This document shows positions 47,846 to 57,691 of a DNA stretch of 64,000 nucleotides, piece after piece. The first letter of the stretch is position 1; each line of letters starts with the position of its first letter. The stretch is from Campylobacter avium LMG 24591. Lineage in GTDB: Bacteria; Campylobacterota; Campylobacteria; Campylobacterales; Campylobacteraceae. The notes beneath the pieces are model-generated. The model worked only from the letters and a program-made list of their open reading frames with translations, was not told the origin of the DNA and searched no databases. The DNA lies in contig NZ_CP022347.1 of assembly GCF_002238335.1 (NCBI RefSeq), positions 372,001 to 436,000 on the forward strand, given 5' to 3'. Made by a program: the position numbers and the translations under genes.

Positions 47846-49351
47846 ATGTTTGATAGCGTTTTAGAACAGCAAAAAATTCAAAAGGCAAATGAATTAAGAA
47901 AAAATGGCCTAAACCCATACGCGCATTTCCTTAAAAAAGATATGTCTATACAAGAATTTAGAGATAAATTTGCCTATGTAAAAGAGCAAGATGAACAAAA
48001 AGATGAAAGTGTATCTGTTTTCATAAGCGGCAGGGTTAAATTGCTTAGAATAGCTGGCAAATCAGTCTTTGCAAACATCGAGGATGAGCTTAGCAACATA
48101 CAAATTTATTTCAACAAAGATATTTTAGGCGATGAATACTACAGCATAATTAAAAAGAATTTAGAAGTTGGCGACATAATCTTAGTGAGTGGCTATCCAT
48201 TTACCACAAAAACAGGTGAATTTTCTTTGCACGTTCGCACGCTTACCATAGCCACAAAGGCTATTACACCATTGCCAGAGAAATACCACGGTTTAACTGA
48301 CATAGAGCAAAGATACAGAAAAAGATACTTAGATATGATTATGAATGCCGATGTTAGAAAGGATTTTATAACTCGCTCAAAAATAACAAAAATACTTAGG
48401 AATTTTTTTGAAAATAAAGGCTTTTTGGAATTTGAAACGCCCATGATGCACCCAATCGCAGGCGGGGCAAACGCAAAACCTTTTAAGACTTTTCACAATG
48501 CCTTGGGGGTTGAGAGATTTTTAAGAATAGCCCCAGAGCTTTATCTTAAAAGACTTGTTGTGGGAGGCTTTGAGGCGATTTTTGAAATTAATCGTTGCTT
48601 TAGAAACGAAGGAATGGACCTTACACATAATCCAGAATTCACAACCATAGAATTTTATTGGGCTTTTCATACATACAGGGACCTTATGGACCTTACCGAG
48701 GAGCTTATTTATACTTTATTAGACGAGCTAAATTTGGGCAGAGTTTTAGAATTTGATGGTATGAGCATTGATTTTTCAAAGGGATTTGAAAGAATTTCAT
48801 ATAAGGACGCTTTGATAAAATACGGCAAACTTGATAAAGAGCTTATAGAAGATAAAAACAAGATTATTTCTAAGTTAAAAGAAGACGGCTTTGCTGCGGA
48901 TGAAAATAAGGATTTGGGTTATTTGCAAGCTGAGTTGTTTGATAATTATGTGGAAGCTAAGCTTATAAATCCTACCTTTGTGATAGATTTTCCAATATCC
49001 ATATCCCCGCTATCAAGAAGAAGTGATGAGGATAATACCATAGCAGAGAGATTTGAGCTATTTATAGCTGGCAAAGAAGTGGCAAATGGCTTTAACGAGC
49101 TAAACGACCCGCTAGATCAATATGAAAGATTTTTAAAGCAAATTGAGGCTAAGAATGCAGGCGATGAGGAAGCTTGCGATATGGATGAGGATTTTGTTCA
49201 AGCTTTAGCTTACGCTATGCCGCCAACGGCAGGCGAGGGCATAGGTATAGATAGGCTTGTGATGATTTTAACTAATAAAAAATCAATCAGGGATGTTATA
49301 CTTTTCCCAGCTATGAGACCGCTTAAAACAGATTTAAAGGAGAATAAATGA
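47846..49351 (+). CDS. lysS: Lysyl-tRNA synthetase (class II)
   Basis: LysRS charges tRNA(Lys). The 501-residue protein has an N-terminal OB-fold anticodon-binding domain (about 55-150) and a class II catalytic core. Motif 2 is visible as [22 protein letters not shown] in parts (FRNEG, HNPEFT) and motif 3 as [12 protein letters not shown]. It starts right after the fur stop and overlaps glyA by 4 bases; the fur-lysS-glyA order is conserved in Campylobacter. Confidence 0.97.
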   Translation: MFDSVLEQQKIQKANELRKNGLNPYAHFLKKDMSIQEFRDKFAYVKEQDEQKDESVSVFISGRVKLLRIAGKSVFANIEDELSNIQIYFNKDILGDEYYSIIKKNLEVGDIILVSGYPFTTKTGEFSLHVRTLTIATKAITPLPEKYHGLTDIEQRYRKRYLDMIMNADVRKDFITRSKITKILRNFFENKGFLEFETPMMHPIAGGANAKPFKTFHNALGVERFLRIAPELYLKRLVVGGFEAIFEINRCFRNEGMDLTHNPEFTTIEFYWAFHTYRDLMDLTEELIYTLLDELNLGRVLEFDGMSIDFSKGFERISYKDALIKYGKLDKELIEDKNKIISKLKEDGFAADENKDLGYLQAELFDNYVEAKLINPTFVIDFPISISPLSRRSDEDNTIAERFELFIAGKEVANGFNELNDPLDQYERFLKQIEAKNAGDEEACDMDEDFVQALAYAMPPTAGEGIGIDRLVMILTNKKSIRDVILFPAMRPLKTDLKENK

Positions 49352-50592
49352 GTTTGCAAGACTTTGACAAGGAAATTTACGATTTAGCGAATTTAGAGCT
49401 TAAGAGGCAGTGTGAAGACCTAGAAATGATAGCTAGTGAAAATTTCACATTACCAGAGGTTATGGAGGCTATGGGCAGCATTCTTACCAACAAATACGCA
49501 GAAGGCTATCCTAGCAAGAGATATTACGGAGGCTGTGAATTTGTAGATGAGATAGAAAATATAGCCATAAACAGATGTAAGCAGCTTTTTAACTGTGAAT
49601 TTGCAAATGTTCAGCCAAATTCAGGCTCGCAGGCAAATCAAGGTGTTTATATGGCTTTACTAAATCCAGGCGATAAAATTTTAGGTATGGATTTGAGCCA
49701 CGGAGGACACTTAACCCACGGAGCCAAGGTAAGTTCCTCAGGAAAGCTTTATGAAAGCTTTTTTTACGGGGTTGAGCTAGACGGTCGTATAAATTACGAT
49801 AAGGTAAGAGAAATTGCACACATAGTAAAACCTAAGATGATAGTGTGCGGTGCTAGTGCTTATGCTAGGGTGATTGATTTTGCTAAATTTAGAGAAATAG
49901 CAGATGAGGTTGGAGCTTACCTTTTCGCTGACGTAGCTCATATTGCCGGACTTATAGTAGGAGGTGTTCATCCAAGTGCCTTCCCTCACGCACATGTAGT
50001 TAGCTCAACAACTCACAAGACCCTAAGAGGCCCAAGAGGCGGTATCATCATGACTAATGATGAGGAGATAGCTAAGAAAATAAATTCAGCAATTTTCCCT
50101 GGAATTCAAGGCGGCCCATTAATGCATGTGATAGCGGCAAAAGCCGTTGGCTTTAAGTATAATCTCTCTTCTGAGTGGAAAGCTTATGCTAAGCAAGTTG
50201 TAGATAATGCACAGGTTTTAGCTAAGGTTCTTATGCAAAGAAATTATAAACTAGTAAGCGATGGAACTGATAATCACCTTGTATTAATGAATTTCTTAGA
50301 TAAAGAATTTAGCGGTAAGGACGCTGATATAGCACTAGGCAAGGCTGGTATAACTGTTAATAAAAACACAGTTCCTGGCGAAAAAAGAAGTCCTTTCGTA
50401 ACAAGCGGCGTTCGTATAGGAACCCCAGCCCTTACAGCTCGCGGTTTCAAAGAAAAAGAAATAGAAATAGTAGCAAATTCAATAGCAGATGTTTTGGATG
50501 ACATAAACAATGAAAAAGTCCAAAGCCAAACCAAAGAAAAATTAAAAAAACTTGCTAGCGAATTTATAATTTACACAAAGGCTATGTTTTGA
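49348..50592 (+). CDS. glyA: Serine hydroxymethyltransferase GlyA
   Basis: GlyA converts serine and tetrahydrofolate to glycine and methylene-THF, the main one-carbon source. The 414-residue protein has the family motifs [36 protein letters not shown] in part, [10 protein letters not shown] and the PLP lysine in [16 protein letters not shown]. It is translationally coupled to lysS and followed directly by the DUF1882-type gene, whose likely start overlaps its stop. Confidence 0.97.
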   Translation: MSLQDFDKEIYDLANLELKRQCEDLEMIASENFTLPEVMEAMGSILTNKYAEGYPSKRYYGGCEFVDEIENIAINRCKQLFNCEFANVQPNSGSQANQGVYMALLNPGDKILGMDLSHGGHLTHGAKVSSSGKLYESFFYGVELDGRINYDKVREIAHIVKPKMIVCGASAYARVIDFAKFREIADEVGAYLFADVAHIAGLIVGGVHPSAFPHAHVVSSTTHKTLRGPRGGIIMTNDEEIAKKINSAIFPGIQGGPLMHVIAAKAVGFKYNLSSEWKAYAKQVVDNAQVLAKVLMQRNYKLVSDGTDNHLVLMNFLDKEFSGKDADIALGKAGITVNKNTVPGEKRSPFVTSGVRIGTPALTARGFKEKEIEIVANSIADVLDDINNEKVQSQTKEKLKKLASEFIIYTKAMF

Positions 50593-51134
50593 TAACATCT
50601 ATGGATTTGTCGCTTATAAAGATTATAAGCGACCATTATTACATAAAACGCGATAAGATTGTTAGTAAATTTGCACATAGGGGTAGGTATTTTTTCAATA
50701 AATTTGAAAAGATAAACGCACCGCTTAACTCTAGCATAATTAAAGAACATGCGGAAGGCAAGATAGTAGTTGCACATAGTTTGATTAACAGTAGCGATTA
50801 TGTTGAAAATATCGTATTTGACTATAATGGCTTTAATTGTGATAGATTTTGGCAAAGAGCGCAACTTATACTAAGGGACGAGGGTTTTATAAATTTCACT
50901 GCGTACAAGACCAAGACGCCAGGTCATCTGCATCTTTACATCCACAAAGGACATACGACTTTGCAAGAGGGCTGTAACTTAGCTTCCAAGCTTTCTATGA
51001 TGTTTTCTACCAAGATGCCTGTTGAGTGGAGGGCTTTTCCTACCTTAAATTTACCAAGAGAGTATAATATAATGATATTACCTTACGATGTCTTTAAGAA
51101 AGAACGAGGCACATCGTGGTCTAAACACATGTAA
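50589..51134 (+). CDS. DUF1882-type protein of unknown function (Cj0403-like)
   Basis: This 181-residue epsilonproteobacterial protein has no established function. TTG at 50589 has AAAGG 7 bases ahead and overlaps the glyA stop, so I prefer it to ATG 50601. Conserved-looking parts are [19 protein letters not shown] in pieces, [14 protein letters not shown] (77-81), an amphipathic helix (84-99), [11 protein letters not shown] (111-121) and the C-terminal [17 protein letters not shown]. The order hydrophobic strand with Asp, helix, then PGHLHLY strand resembles the core of archaeo-eukaryotic primase folds, although the second metal-binding acid is Asn. This is speculation. Confidence 0.7.
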   Translation: MITSMDLSLIKIISDHYYIKRDKIVSKFAHRGRYFFNKFEKINAPLNSSIIKEHAEGKIVVAHSLINSSDYVENIVFDYNGFNCDRFWQRAQLILRDEGFINFTAYKTKTPGHLHLYIHKGHTTLQEGCNLASKLSMMFSTKMPVEWRAFPTLNLPREYNIMILPYDVFKKERGTSWSKHM

Positions 51135-51146
51135 AAAGGCTTTGAT

Positions 51147-51971
51147 ATGGACGATAGAAAGAATAATTTTGATGATATTATATTAGATAAGACAAACAAA
51201 AGTGAAAAGATAAAGAAAATTTTACTTAGAGTTATAGCTCTTGCCATACTTTTTTTAGTGGTTATGATAGTTATGAAACTTATAAATAGTGATGATGTGA
51301 ATAAAGAGGAAGCTGTATCTCAGGGGATTTTCCCAGCAGAACCTCAAAGCCCACAAGCTCAGAATTTCGAACCTACGGTTCCTATAACTCAGACAAATTC
51401 AACAGACCTTGATGATTTTGAGGAATTAAGAAGGAAGTTGCAAGGACTTGATGAAAATACCAGCACAGACCTGAATTTAAGCACAGCTACGCCTCTTCCT
51501 CAGATTGAAGAAGAGCTTGTAGAGGAACCTAAAGATACTAAAGCTCAAGATGCAAAACCTCAAGTTGTTCCAGCAGCGAATTCTGCTCAATCTACTAAGC
51601 CAGCTGAAGTAGCAAAGCCTACTACAAAGACTACTAATACTGATAATAAAGCTTCTAGCGATAAGAAAGAAAGTCCTAAGAAAACAACAGACGCTAAGGA
51701 TTTGTTTGATAATGTAAAAACTAATGATGCAAAGATAGAAGCTGGTTCTTATATACAGGTTTTTTCTGTTGCTAAATTTGACCCTAAGTCAAGGGAGCTT
51801 TCTTTGTTACAAAAAAATGGCTATCAGCACAAGCTTTATAAGGCTACTGTCAATGGCAAAGAGCTTACCAGAGTTTTAGTAGGGCCTTTTAGCAAGGACG
51901 AACTAAATGATGAGCTTAAGAAAATTCGCGAAAATGTGCAAAAAGATGCCTTTATTTTTCAAGTAAAATGA
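51147..51971 (+). CDS. SPOR-domain membrane protein
   Basis: This 274-residue protein has a cytoplasmic N terminus, one membrane span (about residues 28-46), a long low-complexity linker rich in Pro, Gln, Ala, Thr and Lys (about 50-190), and a C-terminal SPOR domain (about 200-274, GSYIQVFSVAKFDP ... TRVLVGPFSKDELNDEL). SPOR domains bind denuded glycan strands at division sites. The architecture resembles FtsN or DedD, so a cell-division role is likely but inferred. It overlaps aroE by 4 bases. Confidence 0.85.
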   Translation: MDDRKNNFDDIILDKTNKSEKIKKILLRVIALAILFLVVMIVMKLINSDDVNKEEAVSQGIFPAEPQSPQAQNFEPTVPITQTNSTDLDDFEELRRKLQGLDENTSTDLNLSTATPLPQIEEELVEEPKDTKAQDAKPQVVPAANSAQSTKPAEVAKPTTKTTNTDNKASSDKKESPKKTTDAKDLFDNVKTNDAKIEAGSYIQVFSVAKFDPKSRELSLLQKNGYQHKLYKATVNGKELTRVLVGPFSKDELNDELKKIRENVQKDAFIFQVK

Positions 51972-52756
51972 AAGCTTTAGCCGTTTTTGGTAATCCAATC
52001 TCACACTCAAAATCCCCTAGAATTCATAATTATGCCATTAAGTCCTTAGGACTTAATGCTTTTTATACCAGGTATTTACTAGATGATGAAAAAGATTTAA
52101 GAGCAAGGCTTTTTGCCTTATCCTTAGACGGTGCAAACATAACTGTGCCTTTTAAAAAACAGGCCTTAGACTGCGCCGATTTTAAAGATGACTTAGCGTT
52201 AAAAATAGGCTCTGCAAATACCTTGCTAGTAAAAAATAACAAAATATATGCTTATAATACCGACGCACTGGGCTTTTTACAAGCCATATCCTCCTTTAAA
52301 GATATAAAAAAAGCTTTAATACTTGGTGCTGGCGGAACAGCAAGGGCTATCGCCTTTGCACTGCTTAGTAAGGGTGTGGATGTTTGTGTGGCAAATAGAA
52401 GTTCTGCTAATTTAGAAGCTTTTTCTTTTTGTAAGACAAGTTTGTATGATGATTTGCAAGATTTTGAATTTGAGTGCGTGATAAATAGCACTTCAGCAGG
52501 TTTAAATAATGATGATTTGCCTTGTAAAAAAGAGCTTTTAAGTGAAATTTTAAAAAATGCCAACTTTGCCTTTGATGTGATATATGGCAAGGAAACCGCT
52601 TTTCTTAAGCTTTGCAAATCTTTAAATGTGCATTGTAAAGATGGGCTTGATATGCTCTTGTGGCAGGCTGTGTTTGCTTTTGAGCTTTTCTTTAATATAA
52701 AAGATAGAGAAAGAGAAATCGCACAAGCTATGTATGAGGCCATAGCTTTGAAATGA
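51968..52756 (+). CDS. aroE: Shikimate dehydrogenase AroE
   Basis: AroE reduces 3-dehydroshikimate to shikimate with NADPH in aromatic amino-acid synthesis. The 262-residue protein has AVFGNPISHSKSPRIHN with the substrate serines, the catalytic Lys in GANITVPFKKQAL, the nucleotide-binding GAGGTARAIA, and NSTSAGL. C-terminal DGLDMLLWQAVFAFELF is typical. It follows the SPOR gene in a 4-base overlap. Confidence 0.95.
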   Translation: MKALAVFGNPISHSKSPRIHNYAIKSLGLNAFYTRYLLDDEKDLRARLFALSLDGANITVPFKKQALDCADFKDDLALKIGSANTLLVKNNKIYAYNTDALGFLQAISSFKDIKKALILGAGGTARAIAFALLSKGVDVCVANRSSANLEAFSFCKTSLYDDLQDFEFECVINSTSAGLNNDDLPCKKELLSEILKNANFAFDVIYGKETAFLKLCKSLNVHCKDGLDMLLWQAVFAFELFFNIKDREREIAQAMYEAIALK

Positions 52757-52763
52757 GGTTAAA

Positions 52764-53363
52764 ATGGACATACAGTCTTTAAAACAAGAGGAATTTACGT
52801 CATCTGTTTATATTAAAACTAAAAGATTTACATTTTTAAGGAATGGTAAAAAGCATAGTTGGGATTTTGTAGAGTCCCTAGATAGTGTTTCTGTGCTGTT
52901 GTACCATAAGAGTTTATGCTCTTTTGTCTTTGTTAAGCAGTTTAGAATTCCACTTTGGGATTATCAGCTTAGAAACAACATGCAGCTTCCTAAAGATGAG
53001 CTAGGCAAGAGCGTCGAGCTTTGTTCTGGCTTGGTGGATAAGAATTTAAGCATAGAGGATATAGCCAAGGAAGAATGCTTGGAGGAGATTGGTTATTTGC
53101 CAAAATCTGTTGAAAAGATAAGTGAATTTTATAGTGGTTTTGGTAGTGGCGCTAGCAAGCAGACTATGTTTTTTGCAGAAGTTGATGAGGATGATAAAAA
53201 GGGCTTAGGAGGCGGACTTGACGATGAGGAGATAGAAGTTGTTTTTGTAAAAGTAAAAGATTTTGAAGACTTTGCTAAAACGGTTGCTCACTCATCATCT
53301 TTTGAATTCGCGTACTTATGGTTTATGAAGCATAAATCTAAGCTTTATAATATAAATAGTTAA
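52764..53363 (+). CDS. Nudix hydrolase, UDP-sugar/ADP-ribose diphosphatase type
   Basis: This 199-residue protein has a Nudix box of the form found in UDP-glucose pyrophosphatase-like enzymes: GLVDKNLSIEDIAKEECLEEI in part, with the metal-binding AKEECLEEIGY near residues 100-110. Here the usual REL is EEC. The FVKQFRIPLWDY strand and the C-terminal EIEVVFVKVKDF region fit the ADP-ribose pyrophosphatase group. Substrate is uncertain. It ends in a long palindrome shared with the opposite chemoreceptor gene. Confidence 0.82.
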   Translation: MDIQSLKQEEFTSSVYIKTKRFTFLRNGKKHSWDFVESLDSVSVLLYHKSLCSFVFVKQFRIPLWDYQLRNNMQLPKDELGKSVELCSGLVDKNLSIEDIAKEECLEEIGYLPKSVEKISEFYSGFGSGASKQTMFFAEVDEDDKKGLGGGLDDEEIEVVFVKVKDFEDFAKTVAHSSSFEFAYLWFMKHKSKLYNINS

Positions 53364-53385
53364 AAGAACCTAAGTTCTTTTAACT
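53358..53385. terminator. Bidirectional hairpin terminator between the Nudix and chemoreceptor genes
   Basis: AGTTAAAAGAAC and GTTCTTTTAACT form a perfect 12-bp stem with a CTAA loop, covering the stop codon of the Nudix gene and reaching that of the opposite gene. The symmetry and A/T-rich arms suit both directions. Confidence 0.75.
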
Positions 53386-54536
53386 TATTTGCTTTCTTCG
53401 TTTTCTTCAGCTTGTGTATGGTTAGGTGTAGAATTTGCACCTTGTTTGCGGTGAAAATCAAGTAGCTCTGTAAAAATACCAAATAATTTTTGAGAATTTT
53501 TCTCAGCAGCCTCACATCTTTGTAAAATTTGCTTTTGTGTGTCCTCATCAATTTTTTCAGAAGCGGCTAATTTTATGGCTATATTCATATTTTCATGCAC
53601 TTCTTTGTGCGGCTCCTCAATCTTTGAAAACAAATGAGAATAGCCAAAAATTTCCTTGCCCTCATCTGCAAACCATTTTCCTAAACGACAAGAAGTATGA
53701 TCTGGGAGTGTCTCGCCTTTTCCAGCTATTATCGCTCTATATCCATTTAGCTTAAATACGACATGATCTAGCTCAACCAAAGATATAAAAGTCTCAGAGG
53801 TAATACCCATAGCGTGGTGGTTAGATGAATTTGCCTCATCTTTTAGTTCTTCAAATTTGCTTGAGAACTGTGATATATACTCGCTTGATGATATGCTCAC
53901 TTTTTCCACTTGTTCGCTTTGAGTAAACATTTCATTTGCATTTTGCTTTAATAAATTTATATTCATCTCAACTTCGGCCGTTGCTTTTTGTGTTTTTTCA
54001 GCCAGTTTTCTAACCTCGTCAGCAACGACAGCAAAGCCACGTCCATGTTCTCCTGCACGCGCGGCTTCAATGGCAGCGTTTAAAGCTAAAAGATTGGTTT
54101 GGTCGCTAACATCTTTAATCAAATTTATAACATTTGTTATCTCATCAACACTTCTGTGCAAGGTTCCTGCTGTGTCTCTTGAACGGTCAGCTGATTCTAC
54201 TATAGAATTTAAAGAATCGTTTATAGATGAGGTTACTTGGCTTAGCTCATTCATAGCACTTACGGTTGATTCTGAAGAATTTGCTATGATGTCTGCTTGC
54301 TTTACATTGTTAGTCATGTCGCCTTGTATTTTGGTAACATTTGCCAAGATACCATCTATGAGATTATCTAGCAACAATGATACTTGTTTGGAAGCGGCAT
54401 CGCTACTAGTTTGAGATTTTAAATTTTCTTTTAGCTGCGCATTTTCGCTTTTTAGCTGCTGCACTTGCACCTGTAGTTTTTGAATTTCTTGTTGTAAATC
54501 AGCAGACTTTTCCTCTTTTTTGCTTCCGAAAAACAT
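53385..54536 (-). CDS. Cytosolic methyl-accepting chemotaxis protein with CZB zinc-binding domain
   Basis: This 383-residue protein has no membrane span, so it is a soluble chemoreceptor. After an N-terminal coiled coil (about 8-45) comes the signalling hairpin with the hallmark [16 protein letters not shown] (145-160) and [16 protein letters not shown]. The C terminus is a CZB domain with H258, H280, C283, W288, H310 and H314 in the [17 protein letters not shown] and PHKEVH motifs. CZB domains bind zinc and in other bacteria sense oxidants such as HOCl. The start is ATG 54536 with AAGGAGG; the frame extends to TTG 54551 without support. It is probably the C. jejuni Tlp6/Cj0448c type. Confidence 0.9.
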   Translation of the reverse strand: MFFGSKKEEKSADLQQEIQKLQVQVQQLKSENAQLKENLKSQTSSDAASKQVSLLLDNLIDGILANVTKIQGDMTNNVKQADIIANSSESTVSAMNELSQVTSSINDSLNSIVESADRSRDTAGTLHRSVDEITNVINLIKDVSDQTNLLALNAAIEAARAGEHGRGFAVVADEVRKLAEKTQKATAEVEMNINLLKQNANEMFTQSEQVEKVSISSSEYISQFSSKFEELKDEANSSNHHAMGITSETFISLVELDHVVFKLNGYRAIIAGKGETLPDHTSCRLGKWFADEGKEIFGYSHLFSKIEEPHKEVHENMNIAIKLAASEKIDEDTQKQILQRCEAAEKNSQKLFGIFTELLDFHRKQGANSTPNHTQAEENEESK

Positions 54537-54565
54537 CAAGCCTCCTTCCAAGTATAGATTTTGTT

Positions 54566-54784
54566 TTATTTTTTAGATAAGCTGGCTAGGTACTGTCCTA
54601 ACTCTTCTTTAATTCTTAACTTTTCTTTTTTTAATTTAGTAAGTTCTATATCATCTAGGTAAACTCTATTTTCTTCAGCGTCTTTGATTTTATCATCAAG
54701 TTCATTATGTTTTTCAAAAAGACTATCAAAATGCCTGTCCTTGCCCTTAAGTTCCGTCATTAAGGCTCTATACTCGTGCCACAT
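54566..54784 (-). CDS. DUF465 (YdcH-like) small helical protein
   Basis: This 72-residue protein is almost wholly helical and charged, with [16 protein letters not shown] and [16 protein letters not shown] heptad-like patterns, typical of DUF465. The function of the family is not settled. It begins with a strong AAGGAGA and lies 29 bases upstream of the CZB chemoreceptor gene, suggesting co-transcription. Confidence 0.85.
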   Translation of the reverse strand: MWHEYRALMTELKGKDRHFDSLFEKHNELDDKIKDAEENRVYLDDIELTKLKKEKLRIKEELGQYLASLSKK

Positions 54785-54811
54785 AAATTCTCCTTAAAAA
54801 AATATACATCC

Positions 54812-54817
54812 ATTGTA
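54812..54817 (-). promoter_or_regulatory. -10 box (TACAAT) of the DUF465-chemoreceptor operon
   Basis: TACAAT read leftward lies 27 bases before the DUF465 ATG, after the rpmB terminator and preceded by a GAT as in many Campylobacter promoters. Confidence 0.5.
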
Positions 54818-54870
54818 TCATAAAAAACAGCAAATTACATAAAAATGCAACGCAAATTCAAAATAAAATT

Positions 54871-54892
54871 ACGCGGAGTTGATACCCCGTGT
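54871..54892 (-). terminator. Hairpin terminator after rpmB
   Basis: Read leftward, ACACGGGG and CTCCGCGT pair around a TATCAA loop (one mismatch, one G-U pair) just after the rpmB stop, followed by AATTTTATTTTG. Confidence 0.65.
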
Positions 54893-55084
54893 TTATTTGG
54901 AGTTTTTTCTTAGAGTTCTTAATGTCGAAGCTGCTACCCGTATCTTTTTAACAGTTCCGTCCTCTAGTTTTATACGAACTGTTCTTAAATTTGGTAAAAA
55001 TCTTCTTTTTGTTTTATTGTTCGCGTGACTTACATTGTTACCAACCATTGGTCCTTTGCCTGATAAAGCACAAATTCTAGCCAT
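54893..55084 (-). CDS. rpmB: Ribosomal protein bL28
   Basis: This 63-residue large-subunit protein has the family start [24 protein letters not shown] in part ([17 protein letters not shown]), the basic TKRRFLPNL and the [11 protein letters not shown] tail. The single cysteine means the zinc-binding form is absent. It has its own promoter and terminator. Confidence 0.97.
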   Translation of the reverse strand: MARICALSGKGPMVGNNVSHANNKTKRRFLPNLRTVRIKLEDGTVKKIRVAASTLRTLRKNSK

Positions 55085-55121
55085 ATAACACCTCTTTTAT
55101 TAAATTTTAATTAAAGGCGAG

Positions 55122-55127
55122 ATTATA
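55122..55127 (-). promoter_or_regulatory. -10 box (TATAAT) of rpmB
   Basis: TATAAT read leftward, preceded by GG, lies 37 bases before the rpmB ATG; a run of A/T lies upstream where a -35 box would be. Confidence 0.65.
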
Positions 55128-55184
55128 CCAAAATAAAATAAAATTAAAGCTTAAAATATCAGTTTTTTTAAAGCACAGCTTTAG

Positions 55185-55190
55185 TATAAT
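55185..55190 (+). promoter_or_regulatory. -10 box (TATAAT) of rpe
   Basis: TATAAT lies 30 bases before the rpe ATG with AAAAGG as ribosome-binding site (55205-55210) between. Confidence 0.65.
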
Positions 55191-55220
55191 GCGCGATATA
55201 AAAATAAAAGGCTTGTGATT

Positions 55221-55868
55221 ATGTATGTGGCACCTTCTTTATTATCTGCTGATTTTTTAAATTTAAAAGATGAGATTGTTAAAGTGTGCGAAGCTGGAGC
55301 TGATTTGCTTCACATAGATGTTATGGATGGTCATTTTGTGCCGAATTTAACCTTTGGACCTTGCGTATTAAAAGATATTTCTAAGATAAGTTCTGTGCCT
55401 TTGGATATACATTTAATGGTTGAAAATGTGCCTTTTTTTGTGGATCTTTTTTTGCCATTAAAGCCTAAATTCATTAGCTTTCATATAGAAGCTGAAAAAC
55501 ACCCTATAAGACTGTGTGAGTATATAAGAAAACACGGCGTTGGCGCTGGCATAGTTCTTAATCCACACACGCCAATTTCTAGCATAATACATCTTTTAGA
55601 ATTCAGCGATTTAGTGCTTTTAATGAGCGTAAATCCCGGCTTTGGCGGGCAGAGCTTTTTGAATTTAGTTTATGACAAGATAAAAGAATTAAGAAAGCTA
55701 GTGGATAGCAAAAACCTAAAATTATTTATAGAGGTTGATGGGGGAGTAAATGGCTTAAATGCCAGCGACTTGGACGAGGCCGGAGCCGATATTTTGGTAG
55801 CTGGTTCTTATATATTTTCCTCAAATGATTATAAAAATTCTATAAATTCTTTAAAGCTTGAATTTTGA
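55221..55868 (+). CDS. rpe: Ribulose-phosphate 3-epimerase
   Basis: Rpe interconverts ribulose 5-phosphate and xylulose 5-phosphate in the pentose phosphate pathway. The 215-residue TIM barrel has VAPSLLSADFLNL, the metal-binding HIDVMDGHFVPN, DIHLMVE, SVNPGFGGQSF and EVDGGVN. I chose ATG 55221 (10 bases after AAAAGG) over the GTG two codons earlier. Its stop overlaps the TTG start of the exonuclease gene. Confidence 0.95.
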   Translation: MYVAPSLLSADFLNLKDEIVKVCEAGADLLHIDVMDGHFVPNLTFGPCVLKDISKISSVPLDIHLMVENVPFFVDLFLPLKPKFISFHIEAEKHPIRLCEYIRKHGVGAGIVLNPHTPISSIIHLLEFSDLVLLMSVNPGFGGQSFLNLVYDKIKELRKLVDSKNLKLFIEVDGGVNGLNASDLDEAGADILVAGSYIFSSNDYKNSINSLKLEF

Positions 55869-56644
55869 GTTGCGAAGTAGAACATATCATAGAAGCCTTG
55901 AGCAAACAAAGCAAGCCGTATAATTGGCTCATAGATAAACTTTCTTTGCTTGATGAACTTCAGGGCTTAGAGCTTGATGAGTATATGATAGAATTGCTAG
56001 GTCTTGGAGTGAGGCTGAACTCAAAAAACGAATTCGAGCTTAAGGCAAAGCATACAAAGATTAAAGATGAAATTTTTTGCGTGGTTGATATAGAAAGCAG
56101 CGCAAGCCTTAAAAGAGGAGGGCAGATAATAGAAATTGGTGCGTATAAAATTCAAAATTCAAAGGAAATTGACAGCTTTCATTCTTTAATAAGAGCAGAT
56201 TTCATCCCAAGCACCATACAAGAGCTAACAGGCCTTACTTCATCTATGTTGCAAAACGCACCGTCCTTGCCGCATATTTTAAACGAATTCAGGCTTTTTT
56301 TAAAAGATAGTATCTTTGTGGCGCACAATGTGGCTTTTGATTATAATTTTATTTCGGCTTCCTTGTATCAATGCGGTTTTGGCATTTTGCTAAATCAAAA
56401 GCTTTGCACCATAGACCTAGCAAAAAGATTGATAGATAGTGAAAAATACGGACTTAATGCCTTAAAGGATTTGTTAAATATACAAAACACCCACCACAGG
56501 GCTTTAGATGACGCAAAAGCAGCTTCAGAGGTGCTTAAATACTGTATTTCAAAGCTGCCATTTTACATATCTAGCACGCAGGATTTGATAAATTTCAGCA
56601 AGTCAAACATAAAAAAATACGCACAAAGAAATAAAATCGTGTAA
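55865..56644 (+). CDS. DnaQ-like 3'-5' exonuclease (DEDDh family)
   Basis: This 259-residue protein has the DEDDh exonuclease motifs in its C-terminal 180 residues: VVDIESSASLKRGGQIIEIGA in part (DxE, I), HNVAFDYNF (II), and HRALDDAKA (III, with the His). It resembles the epsilon subunit of DNA polymerase III and may be the proofreading subunit in this species. The first 65 residues form a separate small helical part. It starts with TTG overlapping the rpe stop, as the pair does in C. jejuni. Confidence 0.87.
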   Translation: MSCEVEHIIEALSKQSKPYNWLIDKLSLLDELQGLELDEYMIELLGLGVRLNSKNEFELKAKHTKIKDEIFCVVDIESSASLKRGGQIIEIGAYKIQNSKEIDSFHSLIRADFIPSTIQELTGLTSSMLQNAPSLPHILNEFRLFLKDSIFVAHNVAFDYNFISASLYQCGFGILLNQKLCTIDLAKRLIDSEKYGLNALKDLLNIQNTHHRALDDAKAASEVLKYCISKLPFYISSTQDLINFSKSNIKKYAQRNKIV

Positions 56645-56750
56645 ATTTAAAACAGTTGCGTTAGAATTTTTACTAAAATTTCTCTAATATAGCTTTTAAT
56701 TTACACAAATTTATTAAATTTAGAAAAAATTATAAAAAAAGAGGTTTTAG

Positions 56751-57689
56751 ATGAGAAGATTTGATTTAATAATAATCGGTGCAGGTCCCGCTGGCATAGG
56801 TGCTGGGGTTGAGGCAAAGCTGAAAAATAAAGAGCTTTTGATACTAGAAAAGGCTGATGATATTTGTCAAACTTTTTTGAAATTTTATAAAGATGGCAAA
56901 AGGGTTGATAAGGAATACAAAGGCCACGATAGCACAAACAGAGGGCATGTTCCTTTTGAGGATGGCACTAAGGAAAGTTCTTTGCAAACTTTTAGAGACG
57001 CCATTAAGGAGCACAATTTAGAGCTTGAATTTAACAGTGAGGTTGAAAGCGTTAAGAAAAACGGTGAATTTTTTGTTGTGAATACAACAAAGGGAAGCTA
57101 TGAATGTAAAAACATAGTAGTGGCCATAGGTAGAATGGGCAAGCCAAATAAGCCTGATTACAAAATACCTAGTTCTTTAAATAAAATCATAAATTTTAAT
57201 GCAAATTCTGTTTTAGGAAATGAGAAGATTATAATTGTCGGCGGGGGAAATTCTGCCGCTGAATACGCTGTTGATTTGTGTAAAAATAATGATGTAACCC
57301 TTTGTTACAGACGAGATAAATTTACAAGATTAAATGATACCAACCTAAATGATGTAAATGAATGCAATCAAAATGGAAAGCTTAAACTAAAGCTAGGCGT
57401 GGATATACAAGAAATAGAGGATGAAAACTCCAAGGCTAAGATAAAATTTAACGATGGTAGCACTGAAAGCTATGATAGAGTGATTTATGCTATCGGTGGT
57501 TCAACTCCTGTTGATTTCTTACAAAAATGCGGCATAGAAGTGGATGATAAGGGCGTGCCTGTGTTTGATGAGAACAAACAAAGTAATGTAAAGGGCATCT
57601 TTGTAGCCGGAGATATAGCTAGTAAAAATGGAGCTAGCATAGTGGTGGCTCTTAATGACGGCGTTATCATAAGCACTTATTTAAGCTAA
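56751..57689 (+). CDS. FAD/NAD(P)-dependent oxidoreductase, YpdA/thioredoxin-reductase-like
   Basis: This 312-residue protein has the FAD motif IIIGAGPAGIGAGVEA, the NAD(P) motif IVGGGNSAAEYA and the C-terminal FAD motif GIFVAGDIA. It lacks the CxxC of thioredoxin reductase, so it is closer to the YpdA or ferredoxin-NADP reductase groups. Only scattered cysteines remain. The gap before it (56645-56750) is AT-rich with several -10-like sequences but no clear choice. It is followed after 2 bases by yaaA, a peroxide stress gene, which might hint at a redox role. Confidence 0.78.
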   Translation: MRRFDLIIIGAGPAGIGAGVEAKLKNKELLILEKADDICQTFLKFYKDGKRVDKEYKGHDSTNRGHVPFEDGTKESSLQTFRDAIKEHNLELEFNSEVESVKKNGEFFVVNTTKGSYECKNIVVAIGRMGKPNKPDYKIPSSLNKIINFNANSVLGNEKIIIVGGGNSAAEYAVDLCKNNDVTLCYRRDKFTRLNDTNLNDVNECNQNGKLKLKLGVDIQEIEDENSKAKIKFNDGSTESYDRVIYAIGGSTPVDFLQKCGIEVDDKGVPVFDENKQSNVKGIFVAGDIASKNGASIVVALNDGVIISTYLS

Positions 57690-57691
57690 GT

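Noticed and set aside
51300-51720. Low-complexity Pro/Gln/Thr/Lys region as a novel repeat
   Set aside because: It is the usual flexible linker between the membrane span and the SPOR domain in division proteins; no exact repeat unit is seen.
52252-52743. 163-codon open frame opposite aroE
   Set aside because: It lies wholly inside aroE on the other strand, with composition expected of a shadow frame and no start signals.
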